The notes: generated by a model not told the origin, from the sequence alone. 64,000 bases of DNA from Streptomyces sp. GS7 (GCF_009834125.1 NZ_CP047146.1:8340501-8404500), one strand, 5' to 3'. Positions 49,243-57,577 are shown, numbered from the stretch's first letter. Translations and numbers: made by a program.

Positions 49243-50088
49243 ATGAGCCGCAGCGACGTCCTCGTAGACGCCGACTGGGTCGAGGCCCACATCGACGACC
49301 CCAAGGTCGTCATCGTCGAGGTCGACGAGGACACCTCGGCCTACGAGAAGAACCACATCAAGAACGCCGTCCGGATCGACTGGAAGCAGGACCTCCAGGA
49401 CCCGGTGCGCCGCGACTTCGTGGACCAGGCGGGCTTCGAGAAGCTGCTGTCCGCGAAGGGCATCGCCAACGACGACACCGTCATCCTCTACGGCGGCAAC
49501 AACAACTGGTTCGCGTCCTACGCCTACTGGTACTTCAAGCTCTACGGCCACGACAGCGTCAAGCTGCTCGACGGCGGACGCAAGAAGTGGGAGCTGGACT
49601 CCCGCGACCTGGTCGACGGCGCGCAGGTGCCCAAGCGCCCCGCCACCGAGTACCAGGCCAAGGCCCAGGACACCTCGATCCGCGCCTTCCGTGACGACGT
49701 GGTCGCCGCGATCGGCGCCAAGAACCTGGTCGACGTCCGCTCGCCCGACGAGTTCAGCGGCAAGCTGCTCGCCCCCGCCCACCTCCCGCAGGAGCAGTCG
49801 CAGCGCCCCGGCCACGTGCCCAGCGCCCGCAACATCCCGTGGTCGAAGAACGCCAACGACGACGGCACCTTCAAGTCCGACGAGGAGCTGAAGGCCCTCT
49901 ACGAGGAGGAGTCCGTCGACCTCGCGAAGGACACCATCGCCTACTGCCGCATCGGTGAGCGGTCCGCGCTCACCTGGTTCGTCCTGCACGAGCTGCTCGG
50001 CCAGAGCAACGTCAAGAACTACGACGGCTCCTGGACCGAGTACGGCTCGCTGGTCGGCGTCCCGATCGAGCTCGGCGCCAACAAGTAA
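49243..50088 (+). CDS. thiosulfate/3-mercaptopyruvate sulfurtransferase (rhodanese, CysA2-like)
   Basis: A 281-residue tandem-rhodanese enzyme. The N-terminal domain (about 1-125) lacks a catalytic Cys. The C-terminal domain carries Cys235 in IAYCRIGERS, the persulfide-forming active site, with the CRxGxR loop. Domain entry motifs VIVEVDEDTSAYEKNHIKNAVRIDW and NLVDVRSPDEFSG are clear. It should move sulfane sulfur from thiosulfate or mercaptopyruvate to acceptors. GGAGGAG at 49230-49236 precedes the ATG. It is encoded with DUF1416, as in the mycobacterial cysA2-sseC2 pair. Confidence 0.94.
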   Translation: MSRSDVLVDADWVEAHIDDPKVVIVEVDEDTSAYEKNHIKNAVRIDWKQDLQDPVRRDFVDQAGFEKLLSAKGIANDDTVILYGGNNNWFASYAYWYFKLYGHDSVKLLDGGRKKWELDSRDLVDGAQVPKRPATEYQAKAQDTSIRAFRDDVVAAIGAKNLVDVRSPDEFSGKLLAPAHLPQEQSQRPGHVPSARNIPWSKNANDDGTFKSDEELKALYEEESVDLAKDTIAYCRIGERSALTWFVLHELLGQSNVKNYDGSWTEYGSLVGVPIELGANK

Positions 50089-50129
50089 CCGAGAGAGCTC
50101 TCCCCCTCACCCCTCAAGGAAGTACCCCT

Positions 50130-50432
50130 ATGTGTGGAGCACAGGCCGGCGGCCCCGACGCCTCGACGATCAAGCCCGGTGAGACCACGATCCAGGGCAG
50201 CGTGACCCGCGACGGCCAGCCCGTCACCGGTTACGTCCGACTCCTGGACAGCACCGGCGAGTTCACCGCCGAGGTCCCCACCTCCGCGACCGGACAGTTC
50301 CGCTTCTACGCGGCCGAGGGCACGTGGACCGTGCGGGCGCTCGTCCCGGGCGGCGCCACCGCGGACCGTACGGTCGTCGCCCAGAAGGGCGGACTGGCGG
50401 AGGTCGCCATCGCCATCGCCACCGCCGTCTGA
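50130..50432 (+). CDS. DUF1416 (SseC-like) protein
   Basis: A 100-residue protein. It begins MCGAQAGGPDASTIKPGETTIQGSVTRDGQP-like DUF1416 sequence with an immediate Cys at position 2, conserved in the family. The rest is a single beta-sandwich (VTGYVRLLDSTGEFTAEVPTSATGQFRFYAAEGTWTVRAL). It follows the rhodanese by 41 bases and should be co-transcribed. In M. tuberculosis the homologues are called SseC and are assumed to aid sulfur metabolism. The Cys may accept persulfide sulfur; this is inference. Confidence 0.9.
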   Translation: MCGAQAGGPDASTIKPGETTIQGSVTRDGQPVTGYVRLLDSTGEFTAEVPTSATGQFRFYAAEGTWTVRALVPGGATADRTVVAQKGGLAEVAIAIATAV

Positions 50433-50472
50433 CGGCACGCTAGTGCGGATCCGGTCCACGGATCCGCACGGC

Positions 50473-50526
50473 CGGAGGGCCGCACCCCAGGGGTTTGGAC
50501 GCCTTGGCTGGGGGTGCGGCCCTCCG
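50473..50526 (+). terminator. large hairpin ending the sulfur operon
   Basis: Arms of 18 and 19 bases (CGGAGGGCCGCACCCCAG at 50473-50490; partner at 50508-50526) pair with one bulged G across a 17-base loop. Confidence 0.8.
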
Positions 50527-50626
50527 CGCCGTCCCGGGACCGGTTCCCGGACGGCTTCCCCGGCTTGCCGGGCTTCCCGGGCTTGCCGGGCTTCATTCCG
50601 GGCCGCCGCGGACTTACCGTGGACGT

Positions 50627-50926
50627 ATGTACGCGCATGCGCACCACCCGCTGACCGCACCGCAGCGCCGCCATCGCAGGTACTTCGTGATGATGGGCGT
50701 CTGCCTGGTGCTGTTCGTGCTGGCCTGGAGCGTGGTACGGCTGTGGTCGGTGCCGGCCGCGGTGGCGATGTGCCTGGTCGCCATGGTCATCCCGCCCGTC
50801 GCCGCGGTCGTCGGCAACCGCCGGGAGCCCGGCGAGCGCTGGTGGGACGAGTGCGGCGACGCGGAGTCCGACCGCTGGTGGCGCGAGCTGGACGACCGGG
50901 ACGACCAGCAGCGCCGACAGCAGTAG
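50627..50926 (+). CDS. DUF3099 small membrane protein
   Basis: A 99-residue protein with two membrane helices (FVMMGVCLVLFVLAWSVV and VPAAVAMCLVAMVIPPVAAVV) and an acidic, Trp-rich tail (GERWWDECGDAESDRWWREL). This matches the DUF3099 family, common in Streptomyces and of unknown role. The start is the ATG of MYAHAHHPLT; TACCGT at 50615-50620 is 12 bases upstream and there is no ribosome site, so a leaderless transcript is likely. Confidence 0.85.
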   Translation: MYAHAHHPLTAPQRRHRRYFVMMGVCLVLFVLAWSVVRLWSVPAAVAMCLVAMVIPPVAAVVGNRREPGERWWDECGDAESDRWWRELDDRDDQQRRQQ

Positions 50927-50983
50927 AGGGGTGAGCGCGCAGGACGCCGGGCCTGGCACACGCCCGGCAGACCGGCGCCCGGC

Positions 50984-51349
50984 TCAGTAGACCAGCGCCT
51001 GGACGCCCTCCGGCATGATCTCGCTGACGAAGACCTGGGCGCCCGAGATTCCCGCCCCCTCGATCAGGTCCTTCTGCTCGATGCCGCGCCGGGCCGCGCA
51101 CTGCGTGCAGACGGTGATCGCCCCGCCGCCCGCCCGGATCCCGTCGATCAGCTCCGGCAGCGGCGCGGCGTGCGGCAGCTCGAACTCCGCCGCCCTCCCC
51201 GGCAGCGCGAACCACACCGACTCCCCGGTCAGCCACAGCGACACCTCGACACCGCTGGCCACCGCCACCGCCGCCACCGTGAACGCCTGCGAGCACCGCT
51301 CGGGCGCGTCCGCACCCGCCGTCACCTTGATCACGAGCTTCTTCGCCAT
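50984..51349 (-). CDS. DsrE-family protein
   Basis: A 121-residue protein with the DsrE/TusD-like fold. KKLVIKVTAGADAPERCSQAF and the second Cys region AITVCTQCAARRGIEQKDL contain Cys residues that could carry persulfide sulfur. The ending VSEIMPEGVQALVY is typical. It is convergent with DUF3099 and close to the rhodanese operon. TACTCT (complement of 51356-51361) lies 12 bases upstream of the ATG without a ribosome site, again suggesting a leaderless message. Confidence 0.87.
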   Translation of the reverse strand: MAKKLVIKVTAGADAPERCSQAFTVAAVAVASGVEVSLWLTGESVWFALPGRAAEFELPHAAPLPELIDGIRAGGGAITVCTQCAARRGIEQKDLIEGAGISGAQVFVSEIMPEGVQALVY

Positions 51350-51481
51350 GGGGAAAGAGTAGGGGCGGGCCGGTCGCCGGGCCGCACCGCGGCGCGGTGG
51401 ACCTCACAGCGCCGCCGTCAGCGGCGCCGACTAGACTCGCAGGCGGTCCGTATTACGTCACTCCGCCCAAGGAGCGCGCTC

Positions 51482-51583
51482 GTGCTTGAGGCAGTCTTCA
51501 CCACCCTGCTCGTCCTGGTCGCCGTCGGCGTGATCGCCTTCGCCGGCCTGACCTGGAAGAAGCTGTACCAGGGCCAGCGCTGA
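51482..51583 (+). CDS. 33-residue single-helix membrane peptide
   Basis: This very small gene has a strong ribosome site (AAGGAG at 51469-51474, seven bases before GTG). The peptide is mostly one hydrophobic helix (VFTTLLVLVAVGVIAFAGLT) followed by a basic end, WKKLYQGQR. The composition is that of a membrane-inserted regulatory or stabilising micro-protein. I recall similar short unannotated frames in other Streptomyces but no function. Confidence 0.7.
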   Translation: MLEAVFTTLLVLVAVGVIAFAGLTWKKLYQGQR

Positions 51584-51657
51584 CCGACCGGCCACCCCGC
51601 CCTTCATGGGAGCGCCCCGCGCGCTCCTGCCGATCCCCTACTAGATCGCCTGAGCTG

Positions 51658-52245
51658 ATGATCGAGATCCCGTCCGACCTGAACCCGTCCCTCGTGCCGC
51701 TGGTCTTCCTCCTCGGCCGCTGGGAGGGCGCAGGCGTCTCCGACTTCCCCGGCGCCGAGAAGTGCAACTTCGGCCAGGAGGTCATCTTCACCCACGACGG
51801 CCGCGACTTCCTCGAATACACCTCGCACAGCTGGGTGCTCGACAGCGAGGGCAAGAAGGTCCGCCCCCTGGAGAGCGAGACCGGCTTCTGGCGCATCGAC
51901 GCGGACCGCAAGGTCGAGGTCGTGATGATCCGCGACCAGGGCGTGGCCGAGGTCTGGTACGGCGAGCTCGCCGACAAGAAGCCGCAGATCGACCTGGCCA
52001 CCGACGCCGTCGCGCGCACCGCCGCCGCCGGCCCGTACAGCGGCGGCAAGCGGCTCTACGGCTACGTCAACAGCGACCTGATGTGGGTCGGTGAGAAGGC
52101 CACCCCGGACGTGCCGCTGCGCCCGTACATGTCCGCGCACCTCAAGAAGGTCACCGGCCTCCAGGAGTGGGCCGAGAGCCTGCCCGACGACCTGCCGGAC
52201 GGGGTCTCCTTCTTCCGCCCCGACGGCACGCCCTACGAGGGCTGA
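51658..52245 (+). CDS. nitrobindin-like heme-binding beta-barrel protein (DUF1794)
   Basis: A 195-residue beta-barrel of the THAP4/nitrobindin family. FLLGRWEGAGVSDFPG is the first-strand motif, GQEVIFTHDGRDFLEYTSHSWVLDSEG follows, and ESETGFWRIDADRKVEVVMIRDQG comes after. Nitrobindins bind ferric heme and convert peroxynitrite. The proximal His is expected near the C-terminus; AHLKKVTGL (around residue 160) is a candidate. No clear ribosome site precedes the ATG. It stands between a micro-protein gene and the cobalamin riboswitch. Confidence 0.88.
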   Translation: MIEIPSDLNPSLVPLVFLLGRWEGAGVSDFPGAEKCNFGQEVIFTHDGRDFLEYTSHSWVLDSEGKKVRPLESETGFWRIDADRKVEVVMIRDQGVAEVWYGELADKKPQIDLATDAVARTAAAGPYSGGKRLYGYVNSDLMWVGEKATPDVPLRPYMSAHLKKVTGLQEWAESLPDDLPDGVSFFRPDGTPYEG

Positions 52246-52254
52246 CCGGCACCA

Positions 52255-52385
52255 CCCTGTTTGACGCGCCCCGCGGGGGAAGTCCGGTGAGAGTCCGGCG
52301 CTGACCCGCAACGGTAAACGGAAGCCCCTTCCGTAAGCCCGATCGCCCGCGGCGGCGCAGGATCCTGACAACTCGCCGTGGACTG
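52255..52385 (+). ncRNA. cobalamin riboswitch
   Basis: The conserved core is plain: GGGGAAGTCCGGTGAGAGTC leads into CCGGCGCTGACCCGCAACGG, followed by the GTAAGCCCGA element near 52333-52342. It lies 84 bases upstream of a FecCD-type permease, the first gene of a three-gene importer, and should shut the operon when adenosylcobalamin is plentiful. Outer boundaries are approximate. Confidence 0.92.
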
Positions 52386-52468
52386 CGAGGGGACGCCGCC
52401 CCGCCTCGCGCTCCGGGCCGCCGCTCCTTCCCGTACGGGTCTCCGTACGCACGGCCCGAGCCGGAAGC

Positions 52469-53521
52469 GTGCGCCCCTTGGCACCACCCGCCCGTACCAC
52501 CCCTCTGGTGGCCGCCCTCGCCGTCGTCCTCCTCGGCTCCGTCCTCTGCGGGGTCGGCCTCGGCGCGGCCGGCGTCGGCTGGCCGCAGGTCCTGCGCTAC
52601 CTGGGCGCCGGGCTGACCGGCGGCACCATCCGGGCCGACGAGGTCGCCGCGTACACCATCGTCTGGGAGCTGCGCTTCCCCCGTGCCGTGCTCGCCGCGG
52701 TCGTCGGCGCCGGCCTCGCCGCCATCGGCGTCGCCGTCCAGGCACTGGTCCGCAACGCCCTCGCCGACCCCTTCGTCCTCGGCATCTCCTCCGGCGCGGC
52801 GGTCGGCGCCAACGCCGTCCTGCTCTTCGGGGCGCTGGCCGCGCTCGGCGTCTGGGCGCTGTCCGTGTCGGCCTTCGTCTCCGCGCTGGTCGCCATGGCC
52901 CTGGTCTACGCCGCCGCCCGTACGGCCCATGGGCTGACCCCGCTGCGGCTGGTGCTCACCGGCACCGCGATGTACTACGGCTTCTCCGCGATCACCACGC
53001 TGATGGTGTTCACCGCCGACCGCGGCGAGGCGGCCCGCTCGGCGATGATGTGGCTGCTCGGCAGCCTGAGCGGGGCCGGCTGGGGCTCGGTGCCGATCGC
53101 CGCGGTCGCGGTCGCCGCGGCACTGGCCCACCTCTCGCTCTCCGCGGGCCGGCTGAACGCGCTGGCCATGGGTGACGAGACCGCCGCCGCCCTGGGTGTG
53201 GACGCCGGGCGGCTGCGCCGCGAACTGTTCGTGGTGGCCGCCGCGGTCACCGGCGCGGTGGTCGCGGTCAGCGGCGCGATCGGCTTCGTCGGGCTGATGG
53301 TGCCGCATGTGGCCCGGATGCTGGTCGGCGCCGACCACCGCCGGGTGCTTGCCGTCGCCCCGCTGCTCGGCGCGGTGCTGCTGGTGTGGGTGGACCTGCT
53401 CTCGCGGGTGCTGCTGGCGCCCGTGGAACTGCCGGTCGGGGTCATCACCGCCGTCATCGGCGTGCCCTGCTTCGTGCTGCTGATGCGGCGGCGCGGCTAC
53501 TCCTTCGGAGGCGGCGCCTGA
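52469..53521 (+). CDS. FecCD-family ABC permease (BtuC-like)
   Basis: A 350-residue permease with about ten membrane helices of the iron/B12 importer type. Characteristic blocks are WELRFPRAVLAAVVGAGLAAIGVAVQALVRNALADPFVLGISSGAAVGA, the EAA-like ALAMGDETAAALGVDAGRLR and AIGFVGLMVPHVARMLVGADHRR. The upstream cobalamin riboswitch argues for uptake of cobalamin or a precursor rather than a siderophore. It starts with GTG. Its stop codon overlaps the ATG of the ATPase gene. Confidence 0.93.
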   Translation: MRPLAPPARTTPLVAALAVVLLGSVLCGVGLGAAGVGWPQVLRYLGAGLTGGTIRADEVAAYTIVWELRFPRAVLAAVVGAGLAAIGVAVQALVRNALADPFVLGISSGAAVGANAVLLFGALAALGVWALSVSAFVSALVAMALVYAAARTAHGLTPLRLVLTGTAMYYGFSAITTLMVFTADRGEAARSAMMWLLGSLSGAGWGSVPIAAVAVAAALAHLSLSAGRLNALAMGDETAAALGVDAGRLRRELFVVAAAVTGAVVAVSGAIGFVGLMVPHVARMLVGADHRRVLAVAPLLGAVLLVWVDLLSRVLLAPVELPVGVITAVIGVPCFVLLMRRRGYSFGGGA

Positions 53522-54339
53522 TGCGGATCGACATCACCGGCCTGTCCGTGGAGGTGGCCGGGCGGCGCCTGGTCCACGACATCACGCTCAGCGCCGGCAG
53601 CGGCCGGCTCGTCGGGCTCGTCGGTCCCAACGGCAGCGGGAAGTCAACCCTGTTGCGCTGCGTCTACCGGGCGCTGCGTCCGGCAGCCGGGACCGTACGG
53701 CTGGACGGCCGTGATCTGCACGCCATGACCGCCCGCGAGGGCGCCCGGCTGCTGGCCGCGCTCCCCCAAGAGGCGGGTACCGACTTCGACTTCACCGCGG
53801 CCGAGGTCGTCGCGATGGGACGGCTGCCGCACCAGCGCGGCTCGGGCCGGGCGAGCGCCGCGGACACCCGGATCTGCGCACGTGCGCTGTCCCGGGTCGG
53901 CGCGGCCCACCTGGCGGACCGCGGCTTCCTCAGCCTCTCCGGCGGCGAGAAGCAGCGTGTGCTGATCGCCCGTGCGCTCGCCCAGGAACCGCGGGTGCTC
54001 GTCCTCGACGAGCCCACCAACCACCTGGACATCGCCCAGCAGTTGGAGATCCTGGCGCTCGTCCGCGGCGGCGGCAGCTCCCCGACCGAGCCCGGGGAAC
54101 GGCCGACCGTGCTGACCGCGCTGCACGACCTCAACCTGGCCGCCGTGCACTGCGACGAGCTCCACGTCATCGCCGGCGGGCGGATCGCCGCCTCCGGAAC
54201 GCCGCACGACGTCCTCACGCCGGAGCTGCTGGCCGACGTGTTCGGCGTGCGCGCCCATCGCGTACGCCATCCCGAATCGGGCGCGCTCCAGCTGCTGTTC
54301 GACCGCCTGGACACGCCCCCGTCCCCGCCCCCGTCATGA
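53521..54339 (+). CDS. ABC importer ATPase (BtuD-like)
   Basis: A 272-residue ATPase. Walker A is GLVGPNGSGKSTLLRC, Q-loop AALPQEAG, signature LSGGEKQRVLIARAL, Walker B VLVLDEPTNHLD and H-loop TALHDLNLA. It belongs to the FepC/BtuD group. A short GGGSSPTEPGERP insert after Walker B is unusual. It shares one base with the permease gene and four bases (ATGA) with the binding-protein gene, so the three are tightly coupled. Confidence 0.94.
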   Translation: MRIDITGLSVEVAGRRLVHDITLSAGSGRLVGLVGPNGSGKSTLLRCVYRALRPAAGTVRLDGRDLHAMTAREGARLLAALPQEAGTDFDFTAAEVVAMGRLPHQRGSGRASAADTRICARALSRVGAAHLADRGFLSLSGGEKQRVLIARALAQEPRVLVLDEPTNHLDIAQQLEILALVRGGGSSPTEPGERPTVLTALHDLNLAAVHCDELHVIAGGRIAASGTPHDVLTPELLADVFGVRAHRVRHPESGALQLLFDRLDTPPSPPPS

Positions 54340-55367
54340 GGAGCGCCATGCGCATCCGCCGCCCCGACGCCCTGCTCGCCGTCCTCGCCCTCGCGCTCAC
54401 CGGCTGCGGCGCGCACATCGCCCCCGACACCGGCACCGCAGCCCACCGCCCCTCGGACGACCGCCCCGTCACCCTCACCAACTGCGGTACGCGGACGACC
54501 TATTCCCGCGCGCCGCGCCGGGTCGTCACCAACGACGTCGGCATCACCGAGATCATGTTCGCGCTCGGCCTGGAGGACCGGATGGCCGGCTACGTCATGC
54601 CCGACGACAAGGGCGATCTCAGCACCGTCCCGTGGAAGGCCGCGTACGACAAGGTCCCCTGGCTGTCCAAGAAGGCCATCACCAAGGAGATGGCCCTGGA
54701 CGCCAGGGCCGACCTGGTCTTCGCCGGCTGGAACTACGGCTTCGGCGAGGGCAACGGCCTCACCCCCGCCGCCCTCAAGAAGGTCGGCATCGACAGCTAC
54801 GTCCTGACCGAGTCCTGCCGCAAGGGCCCCGCCGCAAGCGCCCGCGGGGTGATGCCGCCCCTGGAGGCGCTCTACACCGACCTGGCGGCGCTCGGAAGGC
54901 TCTTCCACGTGGAGGACCGCGCCGACGCCCTGATCGCGCGGTACAAGGCGCAGGTCGCCGAGGCCGCCGCGAAGGCCCCCGCCCCCGCCGACCGCCCCTC
55001 CGTCTTCCTCTACGACGACGGCCGCGACAAGCCGCTGACCGCCGGCAGGTACGCCGGGCCGCACGACATCATCACCAAGGCCGGCGGCGACCACGTCATG
55101 AAGGACCTCAAGGACTCCTGGACCACCGTCGGCTGGGAGACCGTCGTCGCCCGCGACCCCGACGTCATCGTCGTCAACAACTACGGCGAGACCTCCGCCG
55201 CGCAGAAGAAGGCGTTCCTGGAGTCCTACGCCCCGCTCGCGAACGTCTCCGCGATCAGGCACCACCGGATCTACGTCATGGACTACGCCGACCTCGTCGA
55301 GAGCCCCCGCAACCCCACCGCCATCAGCGACCTCGCCCGCTATCTCCGGGGCGTGCACACGGACTGA
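54336..55367 (+). CDS. ABC importer substrate-binding lipoprotein (BtuF/FecB-like)
   Basis: A 343-residue lipoprotein. The signal peptide ends with the lipobox LALALTGC. The mature protein has the two-lobed metal-chelate-binding fold (RRVVTNDVGITEIMFALGLEDRMAGYV, then a long helix AALIARYKAQVAEAAAKAP-like linker and VIVVNNYGETSAAQKKAFL). It delivers ligand to the permease encoded two genes upstream. The riboswitch suggests cobalamin or cobinamide; the fold alone would also allow heme or siderophore. Confidence 0.92.
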   Translation: MRSAMRIRRPDALLAVLALALTGCGAHIAPDTGTAAHRPSDDRPVTLTNCGTRTTYSRAPRRVVTNDVGITEIMFALGLEDRMAGYVMPDDKGDLSTVPWKAAYDKVPWLSKKAITKEMALDARADLVFAGWNYGFGEGNGLTPAALKKVGIDSYVLTESCRKGPAASARGVMPPLEALYTDLAALGRLFHVEDRADALIARYKAQVAEAAAKAPAPADRPSVFLYDDGRDKPLTAGRYAGPHDIITKAGGDHVMKDLKDSWTTVGWETVVARDPDVIVVNNYGETSAAQKKAFLESYAPLANVSAIRHHRIYVMDYADLVESPRNPTAISDLARYLRGVHTD

Positions 55368-55388
55368 CCGCCCTCCTACACTGGCCGT

Positions 55389-55835
55389 GTGGTGACCACC
55401 GACTGGCAGAGCGACCTCCGCAGGCGCGGATACCGCCTGACCCCGCAGCGGCAATTGGTGCTGGAGGCGGTGGACAGACTGGAGCACGCCACCCCCGACG
55501 ACATCCTCAACGAGGTGCGCAAGACCGCGGGCGGCATCAACATCTCCACCGTCTACCGCACCCTGGAGCTGCTGGAGGAGCTGGACCTGGTCAGCCACGC
55601 CCACCTCGGGCACGGCGCACCGACGTACCACCTCGCCGACCGGCACCACCACATCCACCTGGTGTGCCGGGACTGCACCGACGTCATCGAGGCCGACCTC
55701 TCGGTCGCCGAGCCGTTCGCCGCCACGCTCCGCAAGCAGTTCGGCTTCGAGACGGACATGAAGCACTTCGCGATCTTCGGACGGTGCAAGGGCTGCGCGG
55801 CCAAGGCGGCCCGGCCCGACCAGGGCGCCAGCTAG
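55389..55835 (+). CDS. nur: Fur-family metalloregulator, Nur-like
   Basis: A 148-residue regulator. The winged helix contains RRRGYRLTPQRQLVLEAVDRLEHATPDDIL and NISTVYRTLELLEELDLVSH. The metal-binding half has HHIHLVCRDC and the CxxC GRCKGC. The sequence is close to the nickel-responsive Nur of S. coelicolor as I recall it, which represses sodF and a nickel importer. Fur-family paralogues are similar, so the metal assignment is probable rather than certain. GTG has TACACT 12 bases upstream and no ribosome site, suggesting a leaderless message. Confidence 0.88.
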   Translation: MVTTDWQSDLRRRGYRLTPQRQLVLEAVDRLEHATPDDILNEVRKTAGGINISTVYRTLELLEELDLVSHAHLGHGAPTYHLADRHHHIHLVCRDCTDVIEADLSVAEPFAATLRKQFGFETDMKHFAIFGRCKGCAAKAARPDQGAS

Positions 55836-55866
55836 CGCCCGCACCCCCTGGTCGTAGGCTGGCCCC

Positions 55867-56847
55867 ATGCTGCGACATTCATCCGCCAGCCCGCTGCTGT
55901 CGCTGCCCGGCGCCGTCCCCGCCGAGGCCCCCGACGAAGGCGTCGCCGCGCACTACGGCGACCTCTTCCGGGAGCAACGTGCGCTCGCCGACGGCTCCGG
56001 CTTCGTGGACCTCTCGCACCGCGGCGTGGTCACCGTCTCCGGCCCCGAGCGGCTGAGCTGGCTGCACCTGCTGCTCACCCAGCACGTCAGCGACCTGCCG
56101 CCCGGCCAGGCCACCGAGGCGCTGATCCTCTCCGCGCACGGCCACATCGAGCACGCGCTCTACCTGGTCGACGACGGCGAGACGACCTGGATGCACACCG
56201 AGCCCGGCGACCAGGAGGCGCTGCTCGCCTACCTGGAGAGCATGAAGTTCTTCTACCGCGTCGAGATCGCCGACCGCACCGGCGAGATCGCCGTGGTGCA
56301 CCTGCCGGCCGGCTCCATCACCGACGCCCCCGAAGGCACCGTCGTCCGCGAGACCCCGCACGGCCGCGACCTCTTCCTGCCCCGCGAGCAGCTGGAGTCG
56401 TTCGCCGCCGCCAACGGCCCGGCGATCGGCATCCTGGCCATGGAGGCGCTGCGCGTCGAGGCCCACCGCCCGCGGCTGGGGCTGGAGACCGACCATCGCA
56501 CCATCCCGCACGAGCTGGGCTGGATCGGCGTCGCCGTGCACCTCCAGAAGGGCTGCTACCGCGGCCAGGAGACCGTCGCCCGCGTCCAGAACCTCGGCAA
56601 GCCGCCGCGCCGGCTGGTCTTCCTCCACCTGGACGGCAGCGAGGTCCATCTCCCGCCGCACGGCACGCCGGTACGGCTGGCCGCGGACGGCGAGGAGGGC
56701 CGCCAGCTCGGCTTCATCACCACCTCGGCCCGCCACCACGAACTCGGCCCGATCGCGCTGGCGCTGGTCAAGCGCAACGTACCGACCGACGCCCGGCTGA
56801 TGGCGGGCGACACCGCGGCGGCCCAGGAGGTCGTCGTCGAGCCGTAG
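55867..56847 (+). CDS. ygfZ: YgfZ/GcvT-domain folate-binding protein
   Basis: A 326-residue protein related to the T-protein of glycine cleavage. The diagnostic YgfZ motif KGCYRGQE is present (LQKGCYRGQETVARVQNLG), with its essential Cys. Domain starts VDLSHRGVVTVSGPERLSWLHLL and GLETDHRTIPHELGW fit the family. YgfZ uses folate to help keep Fe-S cluster enzymes active, including those of tRNA thiolation. The ATG has TAGGCT 12 bases upstream, again leaderless in appearance. A long perfect inverted repeat follows the gene. Confidence 0.92.
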   Translation: MLRHSSASPLLSLPGAVPAEAPDEGVAAHYGDLFREQRALADGSGFVDLSHRGVVTVSGPERLSWLHLLLTQHVSDLPPGQATEALILSAHGHIEHALYLVDDGETTWMHTEPGDQEALLAYLESMKFFYRVEIADRTGEIAVVHLPAGSITDAPEGTVVRETPHGRDLFLPREQLESFAAANGPAIGILAMEALRVEAHRPRLGLETDHRTIPHELGWIGVAVHLQKGCYRGQETVARVQNLGKPPRRLVFLHLDGSEVHLPPHGTPVRLAADGEEGRQLGFITTSARHHELGPIALALVKRNVPTDARLMAGDTAAAQEVVVEP

Positions 56848-56884
56848 CGGTCGGCGCGCGCGGGCGGGTCCGGTGCCTGTCCGT

Positions 56885-56945
56885 CCGGTGCCTGTCCAAT
56901 GGGGCGGGGCGGGCACTGGGTTCCGCCCCATTGGACAGGCACCGG
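56885..56945. terminator. perfect 23-base inverted repeat between ygfZ and dtd
   Basis: Arms 56885-56907 and 56923-56945 are exact complements, separated by 15 bases. It sits between convergent genes and should terminate both. CCGGTGCCTGTCC also occurs once more as a direct repeat just upstream (about 56869-56881). The perfection and length exceed what a terminator needs. Confidence 0.8.
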
Positions 56946-56977
56946 GGTCGGCCCGATGGGGCGGGGTCGGACAGACC

Positions 56978-57403
56978 CTAGACCTCCAACAGCACCGTGA
57001 ACGGCCCGTCGTTGGTCAGCGACACCTTCATGTCCGCGCCGAACCGCCCGGTCTCCACCTGCGCCCCGAGCGCCCGCAGCCGCGCCACGACCTCGTCGAC
57101 CAGCGGTTCGGCGACCGGCCCGGGAGCGGCGGCGTTCCAGGTGGGGCGACGGCCCTTGCGGGCGTCACCGTAGAGAGTGAACTGGCTGATCACCAGCAGC
57201 GGCGCCCCATTGTCCGAACAGGACTTCTCCCCCTGGAGAATCCGCACCGACCACAGCTTCCGGGCGAGCTGCGCGGCCTTCTCCGGGGTGTCGTCATGAG
57301 TGACCCCCACCAGCACGCACAGCCCTTCTCCGACGATCTCCCCGACCGTCTCGCCCGCCACCACGACGCGCGCGCCATCCACTCTCTGCACCACAGCTCG
57401 CAT
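56978..57403 (-). CDS. dtd: D-aminoacyl-tRNA deacylase
   Basis: A 141-residue enzyme that removes D-amino acids (and glycine) wrongly attached to tRNA. The start [15 protein letters not shown], the active-site [17 protein letters not shown] (SQFTL) and the C-terminal [13 protein letters not shown] (NxGPVT-type) are both present. Here the second motif reads NDGPFT, a common actinobacterial variant. An in-frame ATG nine bases upstream is also possible. Length matches the family. Confidence 0.95.
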   Translation of the reverse strand: MRAVVQRVDGARVVVAGETVGEIVGEGLCVLVGVTHDDTPEKAAQLARKLWSVRILQGEKSCSDNGAPLLVISQFTLYGDARKGRRPTWNAAAPGPVAEPLVDEVVARLRALGAQVETGRFGADMKVSLTNDGPFTVLLEV

Positions 57404-57577
57404 ACCCGCCATCATGCCGGGCGGCCCGGGGCCTGCGGGACTGGTACCCCCACAAGGGCCGTTCGGGTGCCATGGCCCTGCACATGGACCTCGCAGAGTG
57501 GCACGATGCGTGCACGCGGTGCGTTTCACGGACAACATGCCCTGGATGCGGCACCGGACGAGGGGACGGAACGATTC

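Noticed and set aside
50495..50650. Collagen-like KPGKPGKPG repeat on the minus strand
   Set aside because: It arises from a short CCGGGCTTN repeat in the gap before DUF3099. The frame has no start signal and runs through a terminator and a real gene on the other strand.
53761..53780. Second copy of the palindromic repeat found in tnpB (CTCCCCCAAGAGGCGGG)
   Set aside because: Only the CCCCAAG start matches. It lies within the Q-loop of the ABC ATPase and encodes the expected ALPQEAG residues.
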